Assembly: GCA_963778075.1 (NCBI GenBank)
Contig: CAVZTJ010000001.1
Span: 124,001-188,000, forward strand
Origin: JASHPR01 sp963778075
GTDB lineage: Bacteria; Actinomycetota; Actinomycetes; Streptosporangiales; Streptosporangiaceae
Length of the DNA stretch: 64,000 bases
Direction of reading: 5' to 3'
The translations under genes and the position numbers were made by a program. This document shows positions 10,259 through 18,666 of the stretch, in pieces. Position 1 is the first letter of the stretch; the number at the start of each line of letters is the position of its first letter. The notes beneath the pieces are model-generated. The model saw only the letters and a program-made list of their open reading frames with translations. It did no database searches and was not told where the DNA came from.

Positions 10259-12259
10259 TCACTGGTGGCCGGCGGGGGGAGGCTCGGACGAAGCCCGCGC
10301 GGGCCGCGCGCCGTCGTGCGCGGTGGCGGCGTGCGGCGCGATCGCCATCTCCGCCTGCCGGTGCTCGGGCGCCGGCCTGCCGACGATCCGGTACACGTCG
10401 GAGCCGTCGACCGTCTCCTTTTCCAGCAGCAGGTCGACGAGCTGCTCGAGCTCGCTGCGGTGGGAACGGATCATGTCCACCGCGTGCTGCTCTGCCTCGC
10501 GCAGCAGGCGCGACACCTCGTTGTCGATGGTGGCCTGGGTCGCCTCGGCGAAGGGCCGGCTGGAAAAGCCCTGCCCGCCGCCCAGAAATGCCGACCCGCC
10601 CTCGGGATACCCGATCGGCCCCAGCGCGGGAGACAGCCCGAATTCGCGGACCATCTTGGTCGCCAGGTCTGTCGCGCTGGCCAGGTCGTTGGCCGCGCCG
10701 GTCGAGCCCTGGCCGAACTCGACCAGCTCGGCGGCGCGCCCGCCCATCCGCACCGCCAGTGAATCGGTCAGGTAGTCCTCGCCGTACAGGTGCCGCTCGT
10801 CGATCGGCAGCTGCTCGGTCACCCCGAGGGTCTGCCCGGCCGGCAGAATCGTGACCTTCGCCACCGGGTCGGCGTGGTCCGACAGCGCGGCGACAATCGC
10901 GTGCCCGGACTCGTGGATCGCGACCGCGTGCTTCTCGTCCGGCAGCAGCACGTTCGAGCCTTCCCGCCGGCCGAGCAGGATCCGGTCCCTGGCCGTGTCG
11001 AAGTCGTCCGCGGAGAGCACCTCGCGGTTGCCGCGCACCGCGTTGATCGCTGCCTCGTTCGCCAGGTTCGCCAGGTCGGCGCCGGAGAACCCCGGCGTCC
11101 CCCGGGCCACCGTGTTCAGGTTCACGTCGGGGCCCAGCTTCTTGTCCCGGCAGTGCACCGCGAGGATCGCGGCGCGCTCCGGCAGCGTCGGCAGCGGGAT
11201 CGTGACCTGCCGGTCGAACCGCCCGGGCCGCAGCAGCGCCGGGTCCAGGATCTCCGGCCGGTTCGTCGCACCGAGCACGACGATCCCCTGCGACACGTCG
11301 AATCCGTCCATCTCCGCCAGGAGCTGGTTCAGGGTCTGCTCGCGTTCGTCGTTGGAGACCACTGCGCCCGACCCGGACCGGCGCTGCCCAATCGCGTCGA
11401 TCTCGTCGATGAAGATGATCGCCGGGGCCCGCTTGCGCGCCTCGCTGAACAGGTCGCGAACCCGCGCCGCGCCGACCCCGACAAACAGCTCAACAAAACT
11501 GGAGCCGGTGACCGAGAAGAACGGCACCGAGGCCTCCCCCGCCACGGCCCGCGCCAGCAGGGTCTTGCCGGTGCCCGGCGGGCCGATCATCAGCAGCCCG
11601 CGCGGCGCCACCGCGCCCGCCCGCTGATACCGCCCGGGATTGCGCAGGAAGTCGATCACCTCGCCGACCTCGGCCTTGACGCCCTCGTACCCGGCCACGT
11701 CGCTGAACTTGGTCGACGGCCGCTCGGCGTCGAAGACCTTTGCCCGGGACCGGCCCACGCCGAGCACACCCTGCAGGCCAGCCCCGCCGCCAGCGCCCCG
11801 GTTCATCCGCCGGAACAGGTAGAACACGAGGATGAACGGCAGCAGGAGGATCAGCCAGTACAGCAGGTCGGTGCCCAGGCCCGAGCTTGGCGGGCTCGCC
11901 GTTATCGTCTTCACGCCGTCGGAACTGAGCTGCTGGGTGAGCGTGGTTGTGGGCGTGCCCGGAATGACCGTCTCGTAAGACTTCCCGTTCGTCAGCTCCC
12001 CCGTGGCAGGGGTGTTGGCGCCGTTGGAGCCGCTGGAGAAGGTGACAGTCTTGATTTTGTGTGCGCTGGAGTCGGCGACGAACTGCGAATAGCTGAGGCT
12101 GACCGGCGTCTTGACGTTGATTCCGGGCAGGATGAGCCACAGCGCGAAGAATGCGAGCAGGGCGATCGGCCACAGCCAGTGCCGCCAGGCTGGCGGCGGC
12201 GGCGGCGCCGAATTGACGGGCTTGTCGCCCGGGGGCGGCGGATTCGGCTGTTTGCTCAT
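10259..12259 (-). CDS. ftsH: ATP-dependent zinc metalloprotease FtsH
   Basis: This 666-aa membrane-bound AAA+ protease has TM helices at about 29-46 and 131-149 flanking an extracytoplasmic domain. It has Walker A GPPGTGKT (226-233), Walker B IIFIDEID (281-288), the second region of homology (ATNRPEILDPALLRPGRFDR) and the zinc motif HESGH (449-453). HEAGH is more usual, but both zinc histidines and the glutamate are kept. FtsH degrades damaged membrane proteins and some cytosolic regulators. The proline-rich N-terminus and long C-terminal tail resemble actinobacterial FtsH. The cyclodeaminase-like gene follows after 16 bp. Confidence 0.95.
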   Translation of the reverse strand: MSKQPNPPPPGDKPVNSAPPPPPAWRHWLWPIALLAFFALWLILPGINVKTPVSLSYSQFVADSSAHKIKTVTFSSGSNGANTPATGELTNGKSYETVIPGTPTTTLTQQLSSDGVKTITASPPSSGLGTDLLYWLILLLPFILVFYLFRRMNRGAGGGAGLQGVLGVGRSRAKVFDAERPSTKFSDVAGYEGVKAEVGEVIDFLRNPGRYQRAGAVAPRGLLMIGPPGTGKTLLARAVAGEASVPFFSVTGSSFVELFVGVGAARVRDLFSEARKRAPAIIFIDEIDAIGQRRSGSGAVVSNDEREQTLNQLLAEMDGFDVSQGIVVLGATNRPEILDPALLRPGRFDRQVTIPLPTLPERAAILAVHCRDKKLGPDVNLNTVARGTPGFSGADLANLANEAAINAVRGNREVLSADDFDTARDRILLGRREGSNVLLPDEKHAVAIHESGHAIVAALSDHADPVAKVTILPAGQTLGVTEQLPIDERHLYGEDYLTDSLAVRMGGRAAELVEFGQGSTGAANDLASATDLATKMVREFGLSPALGPIGYPEGGSAFLGGGQGFSSRPFAEATQATIDNEVSRLLREAEQHAVDMIRSHRSELEQLVDLLLEKETVDGSDVYRIVGRPAPEHRQAEMAIAPHAATAHDGARPARASSEPPPAGHQ

Positions 12260-12497
12260 GGGTCATTCTTACGCAGTACGCCCGCGGGAGCGATAATCGG
12301 TCCGCTGCCAGCGCAATCCCAGGTCAGCCGGACGCCGCAGATCCGCCGTCGGCGGCGTCCGGATCTTGTCCGCGGTGTCCCGAATGTCGCGCTGCCTGCC
12401 ATGCCGGGGGTATGCAAACGATTTCGGGCAAACTAGCGTGGCGATCGCCCGCCGATTTCGTTAACTGTCCGGCCGCCGGGAGGAGAAGGAGCGCCGC

Positions 12498-15134
12498 ATG
12501 CCGTTCACGATCACCGTCGATGGTGTGCAGCGGCAGGTAGTGGCCGACGGCGGCCGCAGCCTGCTCGAGGTGCTCCGGGAGGATCTGGGCATCACCGGCC
12601 CCAAGCTGGGCTGCGGCGAGGGCGCGTGCGGCGCCTGCACCGTGCTGATCGGCCGGCGCGCGGTGACGGCGTGCTCCACCCCGGCGGCCGAGGTCGCTGG
12701 CCAGCGGATCACGACCGTCGAGGGGCTGGCCGAGGACGGCTTGCTGCACCCGGTGCAGCAGGCCTGGCTGGAGACCGGCGCGATGCAGTGCGGGTACTGC
12801 ACCCCGGGCTGGCTCATGGCCACCGCCGCGCTGCTGAACCGGGTGGCGCGCCCGGACGACGCCAGGATCGCGGCCGAGCTGTCCGGGAACGTGTGCCGGT
12901 GCTGCACGTACCCGAGGATCATGCGCGCGATCCGCCGGGCCGCCGAGCTCATGGAGGAGCCGGAGCTGCTGGAGCCGGTCCCGGCGGCCGATTCCGGCTC
13001 AGGTCCGGCGGACGCGCTGCGCGCCGCCGCGGGGGCGCCGCCCTGGGACCAGGCCGGGGACGCGGCGCCCTTCTTCGAGCAGCTGCCCGACGGCCTGGTG
13101 ACGGTCGTCGCCGACGACGGCCCGGTGGCGGGGCCAGGGCAGGGCCGGTGGGGCGGGCCCGACGACGCCTGGGTGCACGTGGGAGCCGACGGCTCCGTGA
13201 CGGCGTTCACCGGCAAGGTCGAGGCCGGCCAGGGCACCCGCACCGCGCTGGGACTGCTGGTCGCCGAGGAACTCGCCGTGCCGTCGGCGACGGTACGGGT
13301 GGTGATGGGCAACACCGATATCTCGCCGTTCGACATGGGCACGTTCGGCAGCCGCTCGATGCCGTTCGCGGCACCCCCGCTCCGGGCCGCGGCCGCGGCA
13401 GCTCGCGAGGTGCTGCGCGAGACGGCGGCCGACCGGTTCGGCATACCGGCTTCGCGGCTGACCGTCGCCGACGGGATCGTTGCGGGTCCCGACGGCGCGC
13501 CCAGCATCGGCTACTCCGACCTGCTGGCCGGGGTGCGGAGGGTGGAGAAGATCCCGCCCGGCCGGCCGGTCACCCCGCCGCCGGCCTGGCGCTCGGCCGG
13601 CCATGCCGCGCGTGCGGCGGGCGGCGGCAGCGTGGTCACCGGCGCCAAGCCGTTCCCGGCTGACTTGCGCGCGGACGGCATGCTGCACGGCTGTGTGCTG
13701 CGGCCCCCGGCGTTCGGCGCCACGCTGCGCGGCGCCGACACCGCTCCGGCCGAGGCGCTGCCCGGGGTGAGCGTGGTCCGGGATGGCGAGTTCATCGGCG
13801 TGGTGGCGGCGACCAGCGCGGCGGCGCGCCGCGGCGTCGCTGCGATCGAAGCGGAATGGGACCGCTCGCCGCAGCCCGGCACCGGCGAGCTCGCCGGCTA
13901 CCTGCGGTCGCACCCGATCGACGGCGAGGGCTTCAGCGCCGCGTTCACCCGCGAGGAGGGCGACGCCGACGCGGCGCTCGAGGCCGGCCCGGTGTGCCTG
14001 GCGGCGCACTACACGGCCGCCTACATCGCCCATGTACCGCTGGAGGCGAGATCCGCGATCGCCACCTGGCAGGACGGGCACCTCACCGTCTGGACCGGCA
14101 CCTCCACGCCGTTCCGCGCCCGGCGCGAGCTGGCGCAGGCTCTCGGTACCGAGGAAGAACGCGTGCACCTCATCGTGCCCGACTACGGCGGGGGCTTCGG
14201 CGGCAAGCACGGCAGCACCGTCGCCGCGGAGGCAGCGCGGCTGTCGCGGGCGGCGGGATGCCCGGTGAAGGTCCAGTGGAACCGCCACGAGGAGTTCCAC
14301 TGGGGCTACCTGCGCCCGGCCGCGCTCATCGACGTTGCCGGCAGCGTCGGCGCGTCCGGCGAGCTGACCGGGTGGACGCACCTGAACGTCAACTCCGGGG
14401 CGGTCGGGATCGCGAGCCCGTACCGGGTGCCCCATCAGCGCCTCGTGTACCAGCCCGCCGAATCGCCGCTGCCGCAGGGCTCCTACCGCGCCCTGGCCGC
14501 GACGGCGAACACCTTCGCCAGGGAATCGCACATGGACGAGCTGGCGCACGAGACCGGCGCGGACCCGCTGGAGTTCCGGCTGCGGCACCTGCCCGATGGC
14601 AGGCTGGCCGACGTGTTCCGGGCGGCGGCCGAGCGGCTCGGCCGCCCGCTGCGCCCGCAGCCGCCCGCGCAGCGCGACGGGACCGGTGCCGGGATCGCCG
14701 GGGGCATGGAGAAGGGCGGCCGCGTCGCCACCGCGGCCGAGGTCCGGGTGGACACCGACGGGACGCTGCACGTCGACCGGCTGGTCACCGCGTTCGACTG
14801 CGGCGCGATCGTGAACCCCGACAACCTTGCCAACCAGATCGAGGGCGCGGTCATGATGGGCCTCGGCGGTGCGCTGTTCGAGGCGATCGACTTTGCCGAC
14901 GGGCACATCCTCAACGCCTCCCTGACCCAGTACCGGGTGCCCAGGCTGCCGGATCTGCCCGAGGTCGAGGTCGTGCTGCTGGACCGGCCGGATCAGCCGT
15001 CGGCGGGCGGCGGCGAGACCCCGATCATCGCGGTGGCGCCCGCGATCGCAAACGCGATCTTCGCCGCGTGCGGCGTCCGGCTGCGGCACATGCCCCTCGC
15101 CCCGCGCGGCGTGGTACCCGGGGTGCCGCGCTGA
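12498..15134 (+). CDS. Xanthine dehydrogenase/aldehyde oxidase family protein: fused [2Fe-2S] and molybdopterin subunits
   Basis: Residues 1-150 form the iron-sulfur subunit: C39, C44, C47 and C59 bind the first [2Fe-2S] cluster (GCGEGACGACTV) and C98, C101, C133 and C135 the second. From about 225 to the end is the molybdenum-cofactor part, with GGGFGGKHG and the GGGETPIIAV segment whose glutamate is the usual catalytic base. The FAD domain is absent, so this resembles two-subunit isoquinoline/nicotinate-type hydroxylases joined into one chain of 878 aa. The substrate cannot be predicted. AGGAGAAGGAG precedes the ATG. No maturation chaperone gene is adjacent. Confidence 0.85.
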   Translation: MPFTITVDGVQRQVVADGGRSLLEVLREDLGITGPKLGCGEGACGACTVLIGRRAVTACSTPAAEVAGQRITTVEGLAEDGLLHPVQQAWLETGAMQCGYCTPGWLMATAALLNRVARPDDARIAAELSGNVCRCCTYPRIMRAIRRAAELMEEPELLEPVPAADSGSGPADALRAAAGAPPWDQAGDAAPFFEQLPDGLVTVVADDGPVAGPGQGRWGGPDDAWVHVGADGSVTAFTGKVEAGQGTRTALGLLVAEELAVPSATVRVVMGNTDISPFDMGTFGSRSMPFAAPPLRAAAAAAREVLRETAADRFGIPASRLTVADGIVAGPDGAPSIGYSDLLAGVRRVEKIPPGRPVTPPPAWRSAGHAARAAGGGSVVTGAKPFPADLRADGMLHGCVLRPPAFGATLRGADTAPAEALPGVSVVRDGEFIGVVAATSAAARRGVAAIEAEWDRSPQPGTGELAGYLRSHPIDGEGFSAAFTREEGDADAALEAGPVCLAAHYTAAYIAHVPLEARSAIATWQDGHLTVWTGTSTPFRARRELAQALGTEEERVHLIVPDYGGGFGGKHGSTVAAEAARLSRAAGCPVKVQWNRHEEFHWGYLRPAALIDVAGSVGASGELTGWTHLNVNSGAVGIASPYRVPHQRLVYQPAESPLPQGSYRALAATANTFARESHMDELAHETGADPLEFRLRHLPDGRLADVFRAAAERLGRPLRPQPPAQRDGTGAGIAGGMEKGGRVATAAEVRVDTDGTLHVDRLVTAFDCGAIVNPDNLANQIEGAVMMGLGGALFEAIDFADGHILNASLTQYRVPRLPDLPEVEVVLLDRPDQPSAGGGETPIIAVAPAIANAIFAACGVRLRHMPLAPRGVVPGVPR

Positions 15135-15138
15135 CCGG

Positions 15139-15251
15139 TCAGCCCGGCACGTCCATCGCGCCGTCCCGGCAGGCCAGCTTCCCGCCGGTGATCACGTCGT
15201 CCAGCATGTAGTGGTCGTGCCCCACCACCCTGGCCCGCAGCGCGTTCCCGC
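15139..15251 (-). pseudogene. C-terminal fragment of an unidentified protein
   Basis: The minus strand reads NALRARVVGHDHYMLDDVIT, then a further 17 residues, and stops. It looks like a real protein C-terminus because it is compositionally balanced and ends exactly where the molybdenum hydroxylase gene stops. It is cut at about 15252 by an IclR-family piece on the other strand. I do not recognise the family. Confidence 0.4.
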
Positions 15252-15365
15252 GGCTACGCGGTCGACAACCAGGAGGAGGAGATCGGCGCGGCCTGCCTGG
15301 CGGCGCCGATCCTGGGCAGCGACGGCCGACCACTCGGCGCGATCTCCGTTTCACTCGGCGATCCG
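15252..15365 (+). pseudogene. IclR-family regulator, C-terminal fragment
   Basis: The plus strand reads GYAVDNQEEEIGAACLAAPI followed by LGSDGRPLGAISVS, the conserved effector-binding-domain segment of IclR regulators (family pattern GYAxDxEExxxGxxCxAAPV...GAxSVS). The DNA-binding N-terminus and the remaining C-terminus are missing. It is joined directly to an aminotransferase fragment. Confidence 0.65.
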
Positions 15366-15614
15366 GATCGCCCGCGCCGCCACCGGGCGCAACCGGGTCA
15401 TCGAGTTCCTCGGCCACTCATCACGGCTGGCTGGACCCGGTGCACGTCGGCGTTCCCGGCCAGACCGGCAAGGTGCCGGCGACCGGCGGCCAGGACCCGC
15501 ACGCCTCGGCCTCGGTAACCGTGTGCCGGTGGAACGACGTGGATGCGCTGTCGGACGCGCTCGCCGACGACGTCGCCGCGGTCATCATGGAGCCCGCTGC
15601 CATCAACGTCGGCG
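15359..15614 (+). pseudogene. Class III aminotransferase (glutamate-1-semialdehyde aminotransferase-like), fragment
   Basis: AIRIARAATGRNRVIEF, then a frame change, then HVGVPGQTGKVPATGGQDPH and DDVAAVIMEPAAINVGAF correspond to the region from the A-R-x-x-T-G-R motif to the VIxEP motif of class III pyridoxal-phosphate aminotransferases. Both ends and the catalytic lysine are missing, and there is at least one frameshift near 15420. Confidence 0.65.
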
Positions 15615-16244
15615 CGTTCCCGCCAGCTGCCCGGCGACCTCGAGCGCGCCAAGGTGTTCCTCGGCATCAAGGCGTGCCTGCCCGCGCTGCGGACCAGGGG
15701 CGGCGGCTCCATCGTGATCACCGCGTCGCTGCTCGGCATCGTCGGCGATCCCGACCTGCCAGGCGTACGGGGCGGCCAAGGGCGGCCTGCGCGCGATGTG
15801 CCGGTCGCTGGCCACCTCGCTCGGCCCGGAGAACATCAGGGTCAACGCGATCTGCCCCGGCGACGTCGAGACGCCGCTGCTGAAGGAGTTCTTCGATTTC
15901 CAGCCGCTGGGGCGGCAGCCGGCTAACTCCCGGCCGCCCTGGCCGTTGGCGAGGGTCCGCAGGCCGCCTTCCTGCCAGCGCCAGGCGGACGTGTCCACCT
16001 CGGCATCCACCACGACCTGGTGCACCCCGGCCTGCTGCATATCGGCCTGCACGGTGCGCAGCGGCAGGCACATCCAGGGCTGATAGTGCCCGAGCGCGGC
16101 CACCAGCTTGGTCACCGTGGAGTACACGGGCAGCGCCACCGTGCCGTCGGCCAGCGTGCGCGTCTCATACGCGACGTCCCTGCCGCCGCTCACCTGCGGC
16201 CGTGCCGGGACGAAGACCAGCTCAGGTGGCTGATCTGGCGTCAT
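15603..16244 (-). pseudogene. SAV_915-family-like protein with a read-through C-terminus
   Basis: The start at 16244 (MTPDQPPELVFVPARP, with GAGGGGG 8 nt upstream) and the core VALPVYSTVTKLVAALGHYQ and VHQVVVDAEVD resemble the small SAV_915/SseB-like proteins of actinomycetes, usually about 100-130 aa. Here the frame does not stop after the conserved part (to about 15925) but continues across the antisense of the SDR fragment to 213 aa. The natural 3' end therefore seems to have been lost when the SDR piece was joined. Function unknown. It could still be expressed. Confidence 0.55.
15625..15903 (+). pseudogene. Short-chain dehydrogenase/reductase, internal fragment
   Basis: VFLGIKACLPALRTRGGGSI, SLLGIVGDPDLP, AYGAAKGGLRAMCRSLATSL and NIRVNAICPGDVETPLL match the middle of an SDR enzyme, including the Y-x-x-x-K active site. 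A frame change lies just before the AYGAAK motif. The NAD(P)-binding glycine motif and the C-terminus are missing. The piece runs head-on into the SAV_915-like reading frame on the other strand. Confidence 0.75.
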
Positions 16245-16298
16245 CAGGATGCCCCCTCCGTGCGCGTCAGTACGTCATGCCCCGAAGGCCAGACGTCA

Positions 16299-17297
16299 TC
16301 ATTCTCCAGCCCGGTGCTCGGGGTCGGCCGCGGGACGCCCGGAAAAGGCTGCTCGCGTGGGCAAGACCTGGCCCGCGAGCGCGGCCCGGACGCTGCCGGA
16401 GGCGGCGCCGAGCGCCTTGGCCGCCGCGTCCGGCTCCAGGCCGGACAGCAGGCAGAGCAGGGCGAGCCGCAGGTCACCGCCGCACAGGGCGAGCTGGGAC
16501 CGGCAGGCTGCTTCGTCCGCGCCCGAGACCTCGACCAGAATCCGCAGCTGACGGCCACGCAGCTTCGCGTTGGCGCCGGACAGGGACACCATCAGGTTCG
16601 AGTAGGTGCGCCCAAGCCGCACCATCGCCGCCGTGGACAGCGCGTTCAGCAGGAACTTCTGCGCAGTAGCGGCCTTGAGCCTGGTGGACCCGGCGATGGC
16701 CTCCGGCCCGGTGTCCGCGACGACCACATGGTCGGCCAGCCCGGCGATCGGGGCGACCGGATTGCTGCTGACCAGCACGGTGACGGCGCCCGCCAGCCGC
16801 GCCGCGCGCAGCGCACCGGCCACGTAAGGAGTGCGGCCGCTCGCCGTGATCCCGACCGCGACGTCCCCCGCGGTCACCGAGCCGGCGTCCTGAGCGCCCA
16901 GCGCAGGGTCGTCCTCGGCACCCTCGATGGCGCTGCCGAGTGCCCGGTCGCCGCCGGCGTGGTGTGCGATGAACACGTTGGGATCGAGCCCGAAGGTGGG
17001 GACGATCTCCGCCGCATCCAACACCGCCATCCGCCCGGACGTGCCGGCGCCGAAGTAGTGCACCTGGCCGCCAGCGCGCACGCACTCCACGACCTTGTCG
17101 ACCACGGTGGCGAGCACCGGAAGGGCGCTCGCCACCGCACCGGGGACGGTTGCGTCCTCGGCATTCAGCAGTCGCAGCACCTCTTCGGTTGGCACGGTAT
17201 CGATGTCGGCCGTCCGCGGGTTGCGCTGCTCGGTACGCGGGGCGGCACGCAGCGCTGCCAACCCGCCCGGGCTGTCGCCCTGCATCTCAGCTGACAA
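16299..17297 (-). CDS. murQ: N-acetylmuramic acid 6-phosphate etherase
   Basis: This 332-aa SIS-fold protein has the family signature VHYFGAGTSGRMAVLDAAEI followed by FIAHHAGGDRALGSAIEGAE and GITASGRTPYVAGAL. MurQ cleaves the lactyl ether of MurNAc-6-phosphate to GlcNAc-6-phosphate and D-lactate, in cytosolic cell-wall recycling. The TTG at 17297 is preferred over the ATG at 17285 because GGAGG lies 7 nt before it. It is divergent from the RpiR/MurR-type regulator and is followed downstream by the importer and kinase genes of the same pathway. Confidence 0.95.
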   Translation of the reverse strand: MSAEMQGDSPGGLAALRAAPRTEQRNPRTADIDTVPTEEVLRLLNAEDATVPGAVASALPVLATVVDKVVECVRAGGQVHYFGAGTSGRMAVLDAAEIVPTFGLDPNVFIAHHAGGDRALGSAIEGAEDDPALGAQDAGSVTAGDVAVGITASGRTPYVAGALRAARLAGAVTVLVSSNPVAPIAGLADHVVVADTGPEAIAGSTRLKAATAQKFLLNALSTAAMVRLGRTYSNLMVSLSGANAKLRGRQLRILVEVSGADEAACRSQLALCGGDLRLALLCLLSGLEPDAAAKALGAASGSVRAALAGQVLPTRAAFSGRPAADPEHRAGE

Positions 17298-17394
17298 GAG
17301 CTAGCCTCCACTCCACGTTGGGTGGCCCCCACCCGCCTTGCCGGCATTCGCGCAGTCGGACGTCCGTAGCAAATATCCATGCACCGTTGTTTCG

Positions 17395-17411
17395 ATGTCA
17401 ATAACTGACAT
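17395..17411. promoter_or_regulatory. Candidate MurR operator between murQ and its regulator
   Basis: ATGTC-AATAAC-TGACAT is an inverted repeat with 6-bp arms and 5-bp spacing when read ATGTCA/TGACAT. The half-pattern ATGTC-N6-TGAC recurs exactly at 18521-18535 over the importer promoter and was not noticed elsewhere in the locus. RpiR/MurR regulators commonly bind inverted repeats in such divergent intergenic regions. Confidence 0.6.
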
Positions 17412-17518
17412 AATCATAGACGTGATCATCGGGCCGCCAGCGCATCGCCGAGCCGTCGGCGCCCTGGCCGGCGTGCCGGGCGTGGGCCTGCGCACGCAGG
17501 TTCACGTACGGTGACGGC

Positions 17519-18421
17519 ATGCCGCAGCCACCGCGGCGCCTGCCCTCGCTGAGCGCGGCGGCGCACACCCCAGAGACCCTGATAGCGCACATCCGGGCGC
17601 TCGAGCCGAATCTCGCACCGGCTGAGCGGAGGGTCGCGGCCGAGGTCGTGCGCGATCCGGCCGCTGCTGCGGCCAGGACGATCTCGGACCTGGCCGCCCA
17701 GTGCCGCACCTCCGGCGCCACCGTCCTCCGGTTCTGCCGGGCGGTGGGCTTCGATGGCTATCGCGAGCTGCGGCTCGCGCTGGCCGCCGCGGCACAGGCC
17801 GCGGACGCCGACGGCGAGCGCGCGGTCGGCGGCGACATCGGCCCGCGTGACTCGCTCAGCGAGGTCGTCAAGAAGATCACCTACGCCGACGCCAGGGCGG
17901 TCGAGGAGACCGGCGCCCAGCTGCAGCCCGCGTCTCTCGGCGCGGTCGTCGACGCGGTCGTTAAGGCGCGGCGGGTGGACATCTACGGCGTCGGCGCCAG
18001 CGCGTTCGTGGCGATGGATCTGCAGCAGAAGCTCTACCGGATCGGCTACATGGTCTACGCCTGGCCGGACCCGCACAGCGCGGTCACCTCGGCAGCACTG
18101 CTCGGCCCGCAGGACGTGGCGATCGGGATCTCGCACACCGGCACGACCGAGGACACGATCGCGAGCCTGGCCGAGGCGCGCCGGTGCCGCGCGGTCACGG
18201 TGGCCATCACGAACTTCCCCGGCTCGCGGATCGCGGCGGTGGCCGACCACCTGCTGACGACCGCGGTGCGCGAGACCACGTTCAGGTCTGGCGCGATGGC
18301 GAGCCGGATCGCGGCGCTGACCGTGGTCGACTGCCTGTTCGTCGCCGTCGCGCAGCGCAACTACCGGCAGACCATGCGCGCGCTCGAACAGACCTACGCG
18401 GCCGTTCAGGCGCGGCGGTAG
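17519..18421 (+). CDS. RpiR/MurR-family transcriptional regulator
   Basis: The 300-aa protein has an N-terminal RpiR helix-turn-helix (LAPAERRVAAEVVRDPAAAA to SGATVLRFCRAVGFDGYREL, about 30-85) and a C-terminal SIS sugar-phosphate-binding domain (RRVDIYGVGASAFVAMDLQQ; IGISHTGTTEDTIA). By analogy with MurR it should sense MurNAc-6-phosphate or a related sugar phosphate and repress murQ and the importer. It is divergent from murQ with about 220 bp between, where the ATGTC-N6-TGAC element lies. A hairpin at 18439-18459 follows the stop codon. Confidence 0.9.
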   Translation: MPQPPRRLPSLSAAAHTPETLIAHIRALEPNLAPAERRVAAEVVRDPAAAAARTISDLAAQCRTSGATVLRFCRAVGFDGYRELRLALAAAAQAADADGERAVGGDIGPRDSLSEVVKKITYADARAVEETGAQLQPASLGAVVDAVVKARRVDIYGVGASAFVAMDLQQKLYRIGYMVYAWPDPHSAVTSAALLGPQDVAIGISHTGTTEDTIASLAEARRCRAVTVAITNFPGSRIAAVADHLLTTAVRETTFRSGAMASRIAALTVVDCLFVAVAQRNYRQTMRALEQTYAAVQARR

Positions 18422-18438
18422 TCACGGCAGCTATTCCT

Positions 18439-18459
18439 GGCGGGCTGCACTGGCCCGCC
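18439..18459 (+). terminator. Hairpin after the RpiR/MurR regulator gene
   Basis: GGCGGGC (18439-18445) and GCCCGCC (18453-18459) form a 7-bp stem with a 7-nt loop, 18 bp after the stop codon. There is no T-run, so it is a weak or Rho-assisted terminator candidate. Confidence 0.5.
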
Positions 18460-18520
18460 CGACCACGAGGCCGCGATAGCCCGGCCCCGCCCCGTGCCGC
18501 ACGCGTTAACAATATGCAAC

Positions 18521-18559
18521 ATGTCGCCTATTGACGGAACTTAGCGTTCCAACTGTAAT
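18521..18559 (+). promoter_or_regulatory. Promoter and candidate MurR operator of the ABC importer operon
   Basis: TTGACG (18531-18536), a 17-bp spacer and TGTAAT (18554-18559) form a good sigma-70-type promoter. ATGTC-N6-TGAC (18521-18535), the same arrangement as in the murQ/murR intergenic region, overlaps the -35 box. An additional inverted repeat GGAAC-TTAGC-GTTCC (18536-18550) fills the spacer between the -35 and -10 boxes. Both positions would allow repression by steric block. Confidence 0.6.
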
Positions 18560-18666
18560 ATTTTTCCGCAGGTCGCGGCCGAGGCGGCGTCTTGCGCTCG
18601 GAGCCCGAAAGACAAGGACCGCGTGGTCCGACCGACCCGGTACCCCGTCGTCAGAACAGGTGTCAC

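Noticed and set aside
12999..15089. Long open frame on the minus strand over the molybdenum hydroxylase gene
   Set aside because: Antisense product is Arg/His-rich without domains; the plus-strand gene has full cofactor motifs.
15139..16244. Mobile element as the cause of the gene mosaic
   Set aside because: No transposase, terminal inverted repeat or target duplication was seen here or near 32611-33108.
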